A stretch of DNA of 64,000 nucleotides from Rhodospirillaceae bacterium LM-1 (GTDB taxonomy: Bacteria > Pseudomonadota > Alphaproteobacteria > Rhodospirillales > WMHbin7), in the NCBI GenBank assembly GCA_902725215.1, contig CACUVI010000028.1, forward strand, positions 51,872 to 115,871, read 5' to 3'. The position numbers and the translations under genes are program-made. Each line of letters begins with the position of its first letter. The first letter of the stretch is position 1. Below the pieces are notes generated by a model that was not told the DNA's origin, did no database searches, and saw nothing but the letters and a program-made list of their open reading frames with translations. Positions 17,722-27,225 of the stretch are shown one piece after another.

Positions 17722-18915
17722 TCATGCTGTTAAGACGAAAGGCAGGGGGTGGCGGGCGTAACCCGCCGGATCGAACAGGGCGCTGGCGTCGCAAGACTGG
17801 CGGGCCTTGCGCAGGGCCGATACGATCCGCCCGTCTGCAATCTTGTATTTCTCAGCCAGTCCAATCTCGCCCAAGGGGGCGCAGTCTTCCTTGAACACGT
17901 GGCGGTAAAGATCGGTCATCATGCCGAAACGGGCCGCCATCAGCATGTTGGTGGCGTTCTTGACCGTCTTCACGTCGTCGGGCGTTTGGCAATGGAACGA
18001 GGTGGCCAGCACCACCGCGATGGCGTGCAGCACGTCGTATTTCACATGCGCCGTCAGCACGAACAGATGATGCTGATTGAGCGCCAGATTGTTCTTCCAG
18101 GCAAAGCGGATCAGCCCGCCCAGCAGCAGGGTGAAGAATTCCGGCACGCCCCATTCCATGCCCAGCCCCACCGAAGCCAGGGATTCCAAGGGGGAAAAGG
18201 CAAGATCGCCCGCCACCAGCCTTTGGGTGAGCACATTGTCGGCAACACCGTTCAGCAACGGCACGTCTTGCTGGGCGAAGGGAATGCCCAAACCGTCGAA
18301 CAGCTGGCGATACATCACGATATGGGTGGTGGCGCCGAACAACTGGGCCATGCCGGGATAGCCGTCGACCGCATGCGTGGAAACGCCGTATTCGTCGGCG
18401 ATCAACTGGGCCAGGACGATCTGCGTCAGTTCCGAAATGCGCTCGGACGCTTGGCCGTGGTTTCGTTCCTGCAACCCGTTGAAACGGCCCAGCGACAGGG
18501 CCACGCATTGGCGGGTGTTCTTGATCTGGTTGAAGTAATGCAGCGCGAACTGAACCACCTGTTCTTGCGCAACACGCCCTTCGAAAACGCGCAGGAAGAA
18601 GGGATGGCGCCAAACCGGATGGCTCATCACATGATCGTGCAGATCGATGAAAAGCGCTTGCAAGGCGCTGGGATCGACCGGGGCGAGGCCCAGCGGAACC
18701 AATTGGTCCAGAATGCGCTTCAAGGGATTCGCGGGATCGTTCAGGCCTTCGATGATGCGCGTGAAGTCGTCGGCTTGGCTTTTCTTGAAGGAGGCCAGCA
18801 CCGCCTCGGCATCCATCTCCAGCAAATGCGGCAGGTGATGAACCTCGGGCGACAGGACGGGGCGTCCATCGGCGTCCGCAGCGATCAGGTCGGAAAAGGG
18901 GATCGGCAGGTTCAT
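17722..18915 (-). CDS. iron-containing redox enzyme, haem-oxygenase-like fold
   Basis: This 397-residue, mostly helical protein resembles the haem-oxygenase-like diiron (HDO, iron-containing redox enzyme) family. After an N-terminal region, the fold begins around SHPVWRHPFFLRVFEGRVAQEQVVQFALHYFNQIKNT (residues 115-150), followed by LIADEYGVSTHAVDGYPGMAQLF with the conserved Glu and His that would bind metal. The reaction is unknown; relatives oxidise amino acids or fatty acids or act in cofactor synthesis. The start ATG overlaps the malic enzyme stop as ATGA, so the two are translationally coupled. The longer frame upstream lies inside the malic enzyme gene and is not used. Confidence 0.75.
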   Translation of the reverse strand: MNLPIPFSDLIAADADGRPVLSPEVHHLPHLLEMDAEAVLASFKKSQADDFTRIIEGLNDPANPLKRILDQLVPLGLAPVDPSALQALFIDLHDHVMSHPVWRHPFFLRVFEGRVAQEQVVQFALHYFNQIKNTRQCVALSLGRFNGLQERNHGQASERISELTQIVLAQLIADEYGVSTHAVDGYPGMAQLFGATTHIVMYRQLFDGLGIPFAQQDVPLLNGVADNVLTQRLVAGDLAFSPLESLASVGLGMEWGVPEFFTLLLGGLIRFAWKNNLALNQHHLFVLTAHVKYDVLHAIAVVLATSFHCQTPDDVKTVKNATNMLMAARFGMMTDLYRHVFKEDCAPLGEIGLAEKYKIADGRIVSALRKARQSCDASALFDPAGYARHPLPFVLTA

Positions 18916-21188
18916 GGCGTTTTGTACATTTGGGCGTCCACCACGGCCAAGGCGCTCATATTGACGATGCCGCGCACGGTGACGGACGGGGTCAGGATAT
19001 GGGCGGGCTTGGCCACGCCCATCAGCATCGGCCCCACCGATTGACCCTGGCCCAGCACCTTCAAGAGATTGAACGAGATGTTGGCGGCGTCCATGTTGGG
19101 CATGACCAACAGATTGGCTTCGCCCTTCAGCCGTGATTCGGGGAAGATGTTGTTGCGGATTTCCTCGGAGATCGCGGCGTCGCCATGCATTTCGCCGTCC
19201 ACTTCCAGATGCGGCGCGCGTTCCAAGATCATGGCCAATGCTTCTCGCATGCGCACTGCCGTAACGCTGTCGCGCGCGCCGAAATTCGAATGCGAGACCA
19301 GGGCGATCTTGGGTTCGATGCCGAATCGCTTCACCTCGTCGGCGGCCAGCAGGGTGGTTTCGCAAATCTGTTGGGCGCTGGGTTCCGGGGTGACATAGGT
19401 GTCGCACAGGAAATAGGTGCCCTTGGGCAGAATCATCAGGTTCATGGCGGCGGCGGATTTCACTCCCGCCTTTAAGCCGATCACGTCCATGATGTGGCCG
19501 AAATGGCGGGTAAAGCGGCCCGACGTGCCGCAGATCATGGCTTCCACTTCGCCCCTGGCCAGCATCAGGGCGGCGATCACGCTGGTTCTGGTGCGCACCA
19601 CCGTGCGGGCATATTCGGGCGAGATGCCCTTGCGCCCCATCAGCTTGTGGTAGAGCTTCCAATATTCCTGATAGCGAGGATCGTTCTGCGGATCGCACAG
19701 CTCCACATTCTCGCCCAGCTTCAAGCGCAGGTCCAACTCCTGAATCCGCTTTTCCAAAACGTCTCTACGCCCGATCAGCACCGGCTTGGCCAAACCTTCA
19801 TCGACCACCGTCTGCACGGCCAACAGCACGCGCCTGTCCTCGGCCTCGGCATAGGCGACGCGCCTGGGGTCGCGTCTGGCGCGCTCGAAGACCGGCTTCA
19901 TGACTAGGCCCGAGCGGAAGACGAATTGGCTTAGGCGATCCTTATAGGCCTGGAAATCGGCAATCGGGCGCGTGGCCACGCCGCTGTCCATGGCGGCCTT
20001 GGCCACGGCGGGCGCCACCACCAGAATCAGCCGGGGATCGAAGGGTTTCGGAATCAAGTAATTGGGGCCGAAATGCAATTCCTCGCCGCCATAGGCCAAC
20101 ACCACCCGGTCGTCGGGTTCGGCCATCGCCAGCTCGGCCAGCGCCTTCACCGCCGCTTGCTTCATCGCTTCGTTGATGGTGGTGGCGCCGACGTCCAAGG
20201 CCCCCCTGAACAGGTAAGGGAAGCACAGAACATTGTTGACCTGATTGGGATAGTCGCTTCTGCCGGTGGCGATGATGGCGTCGGGGCGAACCGCCTGCAC
20301 TTCCTCGGGCATGATTTCCGGCGTGGGATTGGCCAGCGCGAAAACCAGCGGGCGCTCGGCCATCTTGGCCACCATTTCGGGCTTCAGCACCCGCGGCGCC
20401 GACAGGCCCAGGAAGATGTCAGCACCCGCGATGGCCTCGCCCAGGCTGCGCAGTTCCGTCTTGCGGGCATAGCGGATTTTGTAGGGGTCCATCAGCGCGG
20501 TGCGGCCTTCATAGACCACGCCTTCGATGTCGCACACCATGACATGCTCGCGCTTCATGCCCAGATTGACCAGCACGTCCAGGCAAGACAAAGCGGCGGC
20601 GCCGGCACCCGAACAGACCAGCTTCACATCCTCGATCTTCTTGCCGACCACGCGCAGCGCGTTCAAGACGGCGGCACCGACGATAATGGCGGTGCCGTGC
20701 TGATCGTCGTGGAAGACGGGAATCTTCATCCGCTCGCGCAGCTTGCTTTCCACCACGAAACATTCGGGCGCCTTGATGTCTTCAAGGTTGATGCCGCCGA
20801 AAGTGGGTTCCAGGCTGGCGATGATCTCGACCAGCTTGTCGGGGTCGGATTCGCTGATTTCGATGTCGAAGACGTCGATGCCCGCGAATTTCTTGAACAA
20901 GACGCCCTTGCCCTCCATCACCGGCTTGGCGGCCAGGGGGCCGATATTGCCCAAACCCAGGACGGCGGTGCCGTTGGTGACCACGCCGACCAGATTGGCC
21001 CTGGCGGTGACCGTGGCGGCCTCGGCCGGGTTTTCGACGATGACGTCGCAGGCGGCGGCTACGCCCGGCGAATAGGCCAGCGCCAAATCGCGCTGATTGG
21101 CCAGCGGCTTGGTGGGCGTGACGCTGATCTTGCCGGGAGTCGGAAAACGATGGTATTCGAGCGCGGCTTCGCGCAAATCACTGGACAT
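18912..21188 (-). CDS. maeB: NADP-dependent malic enzyme with C-terminal phosphotransacetylase-like domain
   Basis: This 758-residue enzyme has a malic domain (about 1-430) with [40 protein letters not shown] and the nucleotide motif [15 protein letters not shown] phosphate acetyl/butyryltransferase-like C-terminus (about 430-758) follows, with [18 protein letters not shown] and [17 protein letters not shown]. This two-domain build is the usual proteobacterial MaeB, which decarboxylates malate to pyruvate; the C-terminal domain binds regulatory acetyl-CoA. tRNA-Leu lies upstream on the same strand. The 4-bp overlap with the iron-protein gene is the notable point. Confidence 0.95.
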   Translation of the reverse strand: MSSDLREAALEYHRFPTPGKISVTPTKPLANQRDLALAYSPGVAAACDVIVENPAEAATVTARANLVGVVTNGTAVLGLGNIGPLAAKPVMEGKGVLFKKFAGIDVFDIEISESDPDKLVEIIASLEPTFGGINLEDIKAPECFVVESKLRERMKIPVFHDDQHGTAIIVGAAVLNALRVVGKKIEDVKLVCSGAGAAALSCLDVLVNLGMKREHVMVCDIEGVVYEGRTALMDPYKIRYARKTELRSLGEAIAGADIFLGLSAPRVLKPEMVAKMAERPLVFALANPTPEIMPEEVQAVRPDAIIATGRSDYPNQVNNVLCFPYLFRGALDVGATTINEAMKQAAVKALAELAMAEPDDRVVLAYGGEELHFGPNYLIPKPFDPRLILVVAPAVAKAAMDSGVATRPIADFQAYKDRLSQFVFRSGLVMKPVFERARRDPRRVAYAEAEDRRVLLAVQTVVDEGLAKPVLIGRRDVLEKRIQELDLRLKLGENVELCDPQNDPRYQEYWKLYHKLMGRKGISPEYARTVVRTRTSVIAALMLARGEVEAMICGTSGRFTRHFGHIMDVIGLKAGVKSAAAMNLMILPKGTYFLCDTYVTPEPSAQQICETTLLAADEVKRFGIEPKIALVSHSNFGARDSVTAVRMREALAMILERAPHLEVDGEMHGDAAISEEIRNNIFPESRLKGEANLLVMPNMDAANISFNLLKVLGQGQSVGPMLMGVAKPAHILTPSVTVRGIVNMSALAVVDAQMYKTP

Positions 21189-21253
21189 GGTGCGGGCCTG
21201 TCCTGGCTAGAGCCGCCGGTCCGCCCTCATTCCTTGGGACGGGTTCCAGCTAA

Positions 21254-21339
21254 TGGTGCGGTCGAGAAGACTCGAACTTCCACGGGGTTTCCCCCACAGC
21301 GACCTCAACGCTGCGCGTCTACCATTCCGCCACGACCGC
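21254..21339 (-). tRNA. tRNA-Leu(GAG)
   Basis: On the minus strand the gene starts GCGGTCG and closes with CGACCGC, discriminator A and an encoded CCA. The anticodon loop TTGAGGT lies in the stem CAGCG/CGCTG, giving anticodon GAG for CUC/CUU leucine codons. A long variable arm (GTGGGGGAAACCCCGT) marks a class II tRNA, and the T arm has GTTCGAGTC. Length is 86 nt with CCA. Confidence 0.95.
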
Positions 21340-21420
21340 GATCTGGTGAACTGAAGGGCTTGCCTTCAGAGACCGGAGGACTTAGCAAATCATGAGCCGT
21401 CCCGCAACAAAGTTCGCCAG

Positions 21421-22056
21421 ATGACCCAAAGAAACATTGAATGGACCGTAAGCCCTGGCCAAACCGGCTATCTCGACGCCGTGGCGGCGATGGAGGCCAG
21501 GGTGGCCGCCATCCGGGCCGGGCTGGCCTGCGAATGGGTTTGGCTGCTGGAACACCCACCCCTTTACACGGCGGGCACCAGCGCCAAAGCGGCTGATTTG
21601 CTCGATCCCAGGCGCTTTCCGGTGTTTCAGGCCGGGCGCGGCGGCCAGTACACCTATCACGGGCCGGGGCAGCGGGTGGGCTATGTGATGCTGGATTTGA
21701 AGGCGCGGGGCGGCGATATCAGGGCCTATGTCCATGATCTCGAGGAATGGGTTATCCGCTCGCTGGCTCATTTCGCCGTCCGGGCGGGACGCCGGGCGGG
21801 CCGGGTGGGCATCTGGGTCGAAACCGGGCATGGGCGCGAAGCCAAGATCGCAGCCTTGGGGGTGCGGGTGCGCCAAGGGGTGACCTATCACGGGGTGGCG
21901 GTCAATCTGGACCCCGATCTCGCCCACTTCGCGGGCATCGTGCCATGCGGCATCCAAGACCACGGCGTCACCAGCCTATGGGCCTTGGGCCACACGGCCA
22001 GCATGGAGGATCTGGACTTGGCTTTGAAGGCCGAGTGGCCGGGCGTCTTCGGTTAA
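21421..22056 (+). CDS. lipB: lipoyl(octanoyl) transferase
   Basis: This 211-residue enzyme transfers octanoate from acyl carrier protein to the lipoyl domains of 2-oxoacid dehydrogenases and the glycine cleavage H protein. Diagnostic motifs are [45 protein letters not shown] with the catalytic Lys near 141, and [14 protein letters not shown] with the acyl-thioester Cys near 175. It is the only plus-strand gene between tRNA-Leu and the Mla operon, converging on a small minus-strand gene with a 4-bp overlap. Confidence 0.95.
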   Translation: MTQRNIEWTVSPGQTGYLDAVAAMEARVAAIRAGLACEWVWLLEHPPLYTAGTSAKAADLLDPRRFPVFQAGRGGQYTYHGPGQRVGYVMLDLKARGGDIRAYVHDLEEWVIRSLAHFAVRAGRRAGRVGIWVETGHGREAKIAALGVRVRQGVTYHGVAVNLDPDLAHFAGIVPCGIQDHGVTSLWALGHTASMEDLDLALKAEWPGVFG

Positions 22057-22328
22057 AGGACCGTGTAGCCCGCAGGCGTCAGTTCGATGTCGGTCCAGAC
22101 CAGGGCGCCGTCTTCCATGGCGTCGAGTTGATGCACCAACTCGCCCTTGCCGACGAAAACCGGGCGCAGGCCGTTGCCCATCAGCACGACCAAATGTTTG
22201 GGGAAATGCGGCTTGTATTTGATGATGGCGGCCTTGGCGCGTTCGATGTCCTCGGCGACGTCGGGCTTGACGGGCAGGACAACGACGGCATGGCCGGACA
22301 GCTCGAGAAAAGAGACGCGGGTTTTCAT
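22053..22328 (-). CDS. small conserved-looking protein of unknown function
   Basis: This 91-residue protein has no motif I recognise. It is mixed alpha/beta in character ([35 protein letters not shown], then [21 protein letters not shown]) and soluble, with no signal peptide or cysteine. It is the last gene of the minus-strand run that starts at 28922, 9 bp after the RNA methyltransferase. The 3' end overlaps lipB convergently by 4 bp. Gene-like codon use and tight packing support it being real. Confidence 0.65.
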   Translation of the reverse strand: MKTRVSFLELSGHAVVVLPVKPDVAEDIERAKAAIIKYKPHFPKHLVVLMGNGLRPVFVGKGELVHQLDAMEDGALVWTDIELTPAGYTVL

Positions 22329-22337
22329 TGGCGGGCC

Positions 22338-23675
22338 TCAAGAATTCTTTATCGTTTGATGAAGGATCGCCGTCATTTCCAAGTGCGGCGTCCATAAGAA
22401 TTGGTCGATCGGCACCACCGAGTCAAGTCGCCAGCCCTTGTTTATAAGGATGGAAAGATCGCGCGCCATCGTCGCTGGATTGCAAGACACCATGACGATT
22501 TTTTGAACCATTGTGGCCACGGCCAATTCCGTCACCTGCTCTCTGGCTCCGGCGCGCGGCGGATCAATCACCACGCCCCTGAATTTCTTCAACTCATGGA
22601 CCAGCAGAGGGCGCTTGGACAGATCCCTGCGCTCGGTGGTCAGTCGGCCAAGGGTGATCCGATCACCTGCCTGTTTCAAGGCGGCCACGGCCTGGGCATT
22701 GCCATCGACGGCATGGATGGGGTGATGGGCGGCCAGGGGCAGGCTGAAGCTGCCAACCCCCGCATACAGATCGGCCACCGAACCATCCAGATCGGACAGG
22801 CCCGTCAGGACCTGGGCGGTGATGGCGGCTTCGCCCTCGCGGCTGGGCTGTAAAAAGACGCCCGGCGGCAAATGAACGGGCACGCCGCCCAGCGTCACGA
22901 TGGGGGCGTGGCGCTCGGAGACGGGTTCGGGGTCATCGTCTTCGTGCCGTCGCCAAGAAACACGGGCCAGATTGGCCTGCTCGGTCATGACGGCCAGTTT
23001 TTCGCGCTTGAACAGATCAAGCGTCAGGTCGCAGGTGATCAGCGCGTCCAACCCGCTTTCGGTGAGTTGAAGCGCGATGTCGCCCTGGGCGTCACCGGTC
23101 AGAACGCTGTTCAAGGCCAGACGCAAGCCGGGCAGGGCCGTTTCCAGATCGGGATGCAACAGCGGGCATTCGCCGACATCCACCAACTGATGGCTGGCTC
23201 TGGCGTTGAACCCCAGCAGCACGCCGTCGCGGGTTCTTCTGAAGGCGAAGGTGGCGCGCCGCCTCGTGTGCGCCGACACGCGCATCAAGGGGGCGATTTT
23301 TTCCTCGGGCACGCCCACCCTGGACAAGGCTTCCACGGCGATGCCGCGCTTCCAGGCGACATAGAGTTTGTCGTTCATGTGCTGGGCGGCGCAGCCGCCG
23401 CAGATGCCAAAATGGCGGCAGGGCGGTTTGGCGCGGGCGGCATCCTGCTCAAGCCATTCAAGGACGCTGGCGGTCAGGCCATCGCCGCGCTTGCCTTCGA
23501 TGCGCGCCAGCACCCGTTCGCCGGGAAGGGCCAGCGGCACGAAAACGGGGATGCCGCCCAACTGGCCGATGCCATCGCCCCTGGCCCCCAGGCGCTCGAT
23601 GACGATTTCGGCGTTGCGCGCTTCCATCGGCCGGTTGACGGGCCGCGACACGGCATAGCGAGGACGTTTTGCCAA
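22338..23675 (-). CDS. RNA 5-methyluridine methyltransferase (TrmA/RlmD family)
   Basis: This 445-residue SAM-dependent enzyme has an N-terminal TRAM-like domain (IVIERLGARGDGIGQLGGIPVFV), a four-cysteine iron-sulfur pattern ending in CRHFGICGGCAAQHM, the SAM motif VADLYAGVGSFSLPLA, VVIDPPRAGAREQ, and the nucleophile motif MVSCNPATMARDLS. These place it in the RlmC/RlmD/TrmA group that makes m5U in rRNA or tRNA; which target cannot be read. Translation could begin at the first ATG or about 16 residues in (MEARNAEIVIERLG). It follows the lipoprotein gene by 4 bp. Confidence 0.9.
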   Translation of the reverse strand: MAKRPRYAVSRPVNRPMEARNAEIVIERLGARGDGIGQLGGIPVFVPLALPGERVLARIEGKRGDGLTASVLEWLEQDAARAKPPCRHFGICGGCAAQHMNDKLYVAWKRGIAVEALSRVGVPEEKIAPLMRVSAHTRRRATFAFRRTRDGVLLGFNARASHQLVDVGECPLLHPDLETALPGLRLALNSVLTGDAQGDIALQLTESGLDALITCDLTLDLFKREKLAVMTEQANLARVSWRRHEDDDPEPVSERHAPIVTLGGVPVHLPPGVFLQPSREGEAAITAQVLTGLSDLDGSVADLYAGVGSFSLPLAAHHPIHAVDGNAQAVAALKQAGDRITLGRLTTERRDLSKRPLLVHELKKFRGVVIDPPRAGAREQVTELAVATMVQKIVMVSCNPATMARDLSILINKGWRLDSVVPIDQFLWTPHLEMTAILHQTIKNS

Positions 23676-23679
23676 GGGG

Positions 23680-24309
23680 TTACGGCGCCTTCATATCAGC
23701 CGCGATGCGCAGGCACAGGCGAGCGAAGGCTTTTTGCATGGCATCGACCGCCGCCGCCGGGCTTTCGCCCTGGGCAGGCTCCTCCTCGCGATACAGGGCG
23801 CGGTGGACCAAGCTGTAGTCCTTGGCTTTCATCAGCGTCATGTCGGCTTCGATCACCACCTTGGGTTGGCTGCCCAAGACCTGTTCGAAATGCATCAGGC
23901 GGCCCTTCAAAAGCCAAGCCCCCTCGACCTTCGCTTCATCGGTCATGACCTGACTGGCCGATTTGGCATCGTTCAGCGATTTGGCCAGATGCTGCTGCAA
24001 CATGCGCCCCGGCGCTTCGGTCCAAAAATGATAGCGGTAGGTATCCAGGCTTTGGGGCTGATCGGCGCGCGAATGGGCCATCGGGCGCTCGCCAGTGACG
24101 CCGTCGGCGCGCAGCCGCTCGACGACCAGGATGCCGGGCAGGGGCTTGGCGGATGCCGTCACGACTGGCGTGGTCAGCCGGTAGAAATGTTCGGCAGGCG
24201 GCGGTGCCCCGCCGCAGGCGGACAGAGGCAGGGCGAGGGCAAGCAGGGCAAGCGTGAGCCAAGGGGCAAAGCCCCGCCCGGCGCTTGAGGGGCGACGTAA
24301 TATCTTCAT
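23680..24309 (-). CDS. ABC-type transport auxiliary lipoprotein (PqiC/MlaD-associated)
   Basis: This 209-residue lipoprotein has a basic start, a hydrophobic stretch (WLTLALLALALPLSACGG) and the lipobox LSAC near residue 32, so it should be anchored by a lipidated Cys. The mature part (HFYRLTTPVVTASAKPLPGILVVERLRADG) matches the auxiliary lipoprotein family linked to MCE transporters. It probably forms the outer-membrane end of the lipid-transport system encoded just upstream. It overlaps the MCE gene by 4 bp. Confidence 0.87.
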   Translation of the reverse strand: MKILRRPSSAGRGFAPWLTLALLALALPLSACGGAPPPAEHFYRLTTPVVTASAKPLPGILVVERLRADGVTGERPMAHSRADQPQSLDTYRYHFWTEAPGRMLQQHLAKSLNDAKSASQVMTDEAKVEGAWLLKGRLMHFEQVLGSQPKVVIEADMTLMKAKDYSLVHRALYREEEPAQGESPAAAVDAMQKAFARLCLRIAADMKAP

Positions 24310-25259
24310 TTTGCGGCCTCGTCGGGGGGCGATCCGCCGCCCAGGATCAGGCCGGGATTGTCGCGGATGCGCCTTGAGAATTCGGACATGTTGCGGCTGG
24401 TGCTTTCCATGTTGACGGTAATCGAATCGATGCTGGAGGAAACGACTCGCAGCGTGTGGTTCAAATCGGTCAGGCCCTGGGCGACGCTTGGCTTGGCGCT
24501 GTCCGCCGTCGCGTTCAATTGCGCGATCAGATGATCGACCTGGGCTTTGGTGGCCTTCAACTCGCCCATCATCTTCACGGTCTTGTCCATCTCGTCGATG
24601 TTTTTGTCGGACAGAACGCGCTCGCCCGCTTGGCTTAAACGTCCGGACAGACTTTCGGCATTTTCAAGAATGGCGGGTCCCCGCTTCGACAGGTCCTTGG
24701 ACAAGGTCTGCATGTTGGCCAGCAGGTCGGGGGCGGTCTTTTCCAGCGTGGAACCCAGCGTGTCCACATAGTGAAGCAGGCTGGACAGCAACGGCTTCAG
24801 CCCGTTCTGGGTCAGATCGCCCATGTCGCCCGCCAGGGACGAAACCATGGCCATCATGTTGGAACTGCTAGCACCTTGCAGCACGGCTTCCGGCTTGGCC
24901 AGGGTTTCGCTGCGTCCGGCGCGCAGATCGATCGAAACGGCGGCCAGCAGACCCGACGAGGTGATGGACGCCACGCTGTCCTCGGGAATTTCCCAGCCTT
25001 CCTGAACCGCCAGCGCTACCTTGAAGCGCGGCTTGCCCTTCTCGCCATAGGGCTTCACCCATTCCACCTGGCCGATGCGATAGCCTTCATAGGAAACCAC
25101 GGTGCCGTATTTGATGCCCGACACATTGTCGTAGCCGGTGTAGTACATGTCGGCCGAGCCGGTGCGTCCGGTCAGCAGGGCCAGGGCGGTGATCAAACCG
25201 GCCACGCCCGCCAGCACGAAGGCCCCCACGGCCACGTAATTTGTATCAAGGGTGCGCAT
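24306..25259 (-). CDS. MCE-domain substrate-binding protein (MlaD-like)
   Basis: This 317-residue protein has an N-terminal membrane anchor (VAVGAFVLAGVAGLITALALLTG), an MCE domain at about residues 40-120 (YYTGYDNVSGIKYGTVVSYEGYRIGQVEWV), and a long helical C-terminus (SKDLSKRGPAILENAESLSGRLS and following). This is the periplasmic lipid-binding part of an Mla/Ttg2-type ABC transporter. The extended helix resembles longer MCE proteins that bridge the periplasm. It follows the ATPase gene by 18 bp. Confidence 0.93.
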   Translation of the reverse strand: MRTLDTNYVAVGAFVLAGVAGLITALALLTGRTGSADMYYTGYDNVSGIKYGTVVSYEGYRIGQVEWVKPYGEKGKPRFKVALAVQEGWEIPEDSVASITSSGLLAAVSIDLRAGRSETLAKPEAVLQGASSSNMMAMVSSLAGDMGDLTQNGLKPLLSSLLHYVDTLGSTLEKTAPDLLANMQTLSKDLSKRGPAILENAESLSGRLSQAGERVLSDKNIDEMDKTVKMMGELKATKAQVDHLIAQLNATADSAKPSVAQGLTDLNHTLRVVSSSIDSITVNMESTSRNMSEFSRRIRDNPGLILGGGSPPDEAAK

Positions 25260-25277
25260 GTCTTCCCAAATCCCCCG

Positions 25278-26090
25278 TTAGATGCCGATGGTCAGGCGGC
25301 GCATATAGTCGTCTGGGTCGAGTGTCGCCTCCTCGAGCCTGCGGTTCAACAAATTCTGAATGCGTTCGTTGCTGGTCGAGCGCACGGCTTCGACCGTATC
25401 GACCATCAAGATGTCGCCCCGGTCCAGCACGCAGATGCGATCCGCGATGCGAAAGGCGCTTTCCAATTCGTGGGTGACCACCACGATGGTCATGCCCATG
25501 GCGTCGCGCAGGGTGATGATCAATTCGTCGATGGCCGCCGAGACGACGGGGTCCAGCCCTGCCGACGGCTCGTCGCAGAACAATAGCCTGGGGTCCATCA
25601 CGATGGCCCTGGCCAGGGCGGCCCGCTTGATCATGCCGCCCGACAATTCGCTGGGCATCAGATTTTCGAAATCGGCCAACTTGACCACTTCCATTTTCAG
25701 GCGCGCCATGATGGCCATGGTGCTGTGGTCAAGTTCTGTATGTTCGCGCAGCGGCAACAGAATGTTCTCGCCTACCGTCATCGAGCTGAACAGCGCGCCG
25801 CCCTGAAAGGCCACGCCCATGCGCGTGCGCAGCTTGGTCATTTCGACGGCCGACAACTTGTTGATGTCCTGGCCCAGAATGCTGACCGTCCCCGACGACG
25901 GCTTCAAAAGCCCCAGCAGATGGTTGAGCAGCGTGCTTTTCCCCGAACCCGAGCCGCCCATGATGACCATGATCTCGCCTTCATAGATGTCAAGCGAGAT
26001 GCCCTTCAGAATTTGCCGCGTGCCGTAATGGGTCACGAGGTCTTTGACCTCGATCACCTTGTTGGGGGTGCGGTTGGGAGTGGCGCTCAT
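25278..26090 (-). CDS. ABC transporter ATP-binding protein (MlaF-like)
   Basis: This 270-residue ATPase has Walker A GGSGSGKST (near residues 50-58), the signature SELSGGMIKRAALARA, Walker B LLFCDEPSAGLDP and the switch histidine in VVVTHEL. The SGGM signature and the DPVVSAAIDELI segment are typical of MlaF. It energises lipid transfer by the permease encoded 2 bp upstream. The C-terminal extension past the H-loop (about 40 residues) is in the MlaF range. Confidence 0.95.
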   Translation of the reverse strand: MSATPNRTPNKVIEVKDLVTHYGTRQILKGISLDIYEGEIMVIMGGSGSGKSTLLNHLLGLLKPSSGTVSILGQDINKLSAVEMTKLRTRMGVAFQGGALFSSMTVGENILLPLREHTELDHSTMAIMARLKMEVVKLADFENLMPSELSGGMIKRAALARAIVMDPRLLFCDEPSAGLDPVVSAAIDELIITLRDAMGMTIVVVTHELESAFRIADRICVLDRGDILMVDTVEAVRSTSNERIQNLLNRRLEEATLDPDDYMRRLTIGI

Positions 26091-26092
26091 GG

Positions 26093-26893
26093 CTATCTGG
26101 TCAGAACGAAGGCGAACAGCATGTCGGTGACCACGATGGCGCTGATGGCATGCACCACCGAACGCGTGGTGGCCTTGCCAACGCCCTCGGCGCCGCCTTG
26201 GACCAGCGAGCCGTTGACCACGCCGACCAAGGTCACCAGCACGGCGAAGATCACGCTTTTGCCAAGCCCATGGCCCAGATCGTCAACCTTCAGGGATTCG
26301 ATCACCCGTTCCCAATAGGCGGGAAAATCCATGCCCAAGTCCATGCAGATGTACATGCCGGCACCGGTCAGCGCCACGAAGTCGGCCAACAGGGTCAGAA
26401 GCGGCAGCACGGCCAGCATGGCCAGCAGGGCGGGGGCCACCAGAAAGCGCACCGGATCGATGCCCATGACGTGCAGCGCGTCGATTTCTTGGTTGATGCG
26501 CATGGTGCCAAGACGCGCCGCCAGCGCCGAGCCTGAGCGCCCCGCCACCACGATGCCGGTAATCAGGGGGGCGAATTCGCGCACGACCGACAGCGCCACG
26601 CCGAAGGTGACGCGGCTTTCGGCGCCGAAGGTTTTCAATGTATGGATGCCCTGGATGGCCAGCATGGCGCCCACGGTTCCAGACAGGATGGCTACGATGG
26701 GAATGGCGCGCACGCCGAATTCCATCGCCTCGGCCACCACGGCGCCGAAGCGCACTGGCTGGCGGCGGCTTTTGCCCATGACCAGCCAGAACAGGCTTTC
26801 GCCCAGCAGGAATGCGCCATAGCCGATTTCGGCGATGCCTGCGATGGTGGCGCGCCCAGTCTTCTCGACGATGCGAAGGTGGCGGGCGGGCAA
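26093..26893 (-). CDS. MlaE-family permease
   Basis: This protein of about 266 residues has the MlaE fold: an amphipathic lead-in (IVEKTGRATIAGIAEIGYGAFLLGESLFW), then FGVRAIPIVAILSGTVGAMLAIQ, VREFAPLITGIVVAGRSGSALAARLGTMRINQEIDALHVMGIDPVRFLVAP, and several membrane segments. The frame runs far upstream into the STAS gene. The best start is TTG at 26891-26893, which has GGAGG 9 nt before it and gives the usual length. It lies 5 bp after the STAS stop, so the two are closely coupled. Confidence 0.9.
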   Translation of the reverse strand: MPARHLRIVEKTGRATIAGIAEIGYGAFLLGESLFWLVMGKSRRQPVRFGAVVAEAMEFGVRAIPIVAILSGTVGAMLAIQGIHTLKTFGAESRVTFGVALSVVREFAPLITGIVVAGRSGSALAARLGTMRINQEIDALHVMGIDPVRFLVAPALLAMLAVLPLLTLLADFVALTGAGMYICMDLGMDFPAYWERVIESLKVDDLGHGLGKSVIFAVLVTLVGVVNGSLVQGGAEGVGKATTRSVVHAISAIVVTDMLFAFVLTR

Positions 26894-26898
26894 GTCGA

Positions 26899-27225
26899 TT
26901 ATCCTCCGACCGCCGCGTCCAGCGTCGCGTGGATGGTGAACACCCGATCCAGCCTGGCTAGCTGCAACACGCGCAGAGCGGCGGGGCTTAGGCCCGCCAG
27001 CGCGAAGGAAAAGCCTTTTTTGCGGGCCGACTGATAAGCCTCGACCAGACTGGCGACGCCGGAACTGTCGATATAGCTGACATTCGACATATCGACCACC
27101 ACCGGCTTGCCGCCGGAAACCGATTCCAGCAGCATCTTGCGCAGCGTGGGCGTGTGCTGAAGATCGGCTTCTCCATCCAGCGTCATGACCAGAAAGCCGC
27201 GGTCTTCGCGTACGGAAATATTCAT
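26899..27225 (-). CDS. STAS-domain protein (anti-sigma factor antagonist or MlaB-like)
   Basis: This 108-residue single STAS domain has the signature VVVDMSNVSYIDSSGVASLVEAYQSARKKG, with the phosphorylatable Ser of anti-anti-sigma factors in DSSG (near residue 58). In Mla systems a STAS protein (MlaB) is a subunit bound to MlaF. In partner-switch systems the same fold is toggled by a kinase and a PP2C phosphatase. Here the gene lies between a phosphatase/kinase fusion (4-bp overlap) and mlaE (5-bp gap), so both readings fit. Confidence 0.9.
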   Translation of the reverse strand: MNISVREDRGFLVMTLDGEADLQHTPTLRKMLLESVSGGKPVVVDMSNVSYIDSSGVASLVEAYQSARKKGFSFALAGLSPAALRVLQLARLDRVFTIHATLDAAVGG

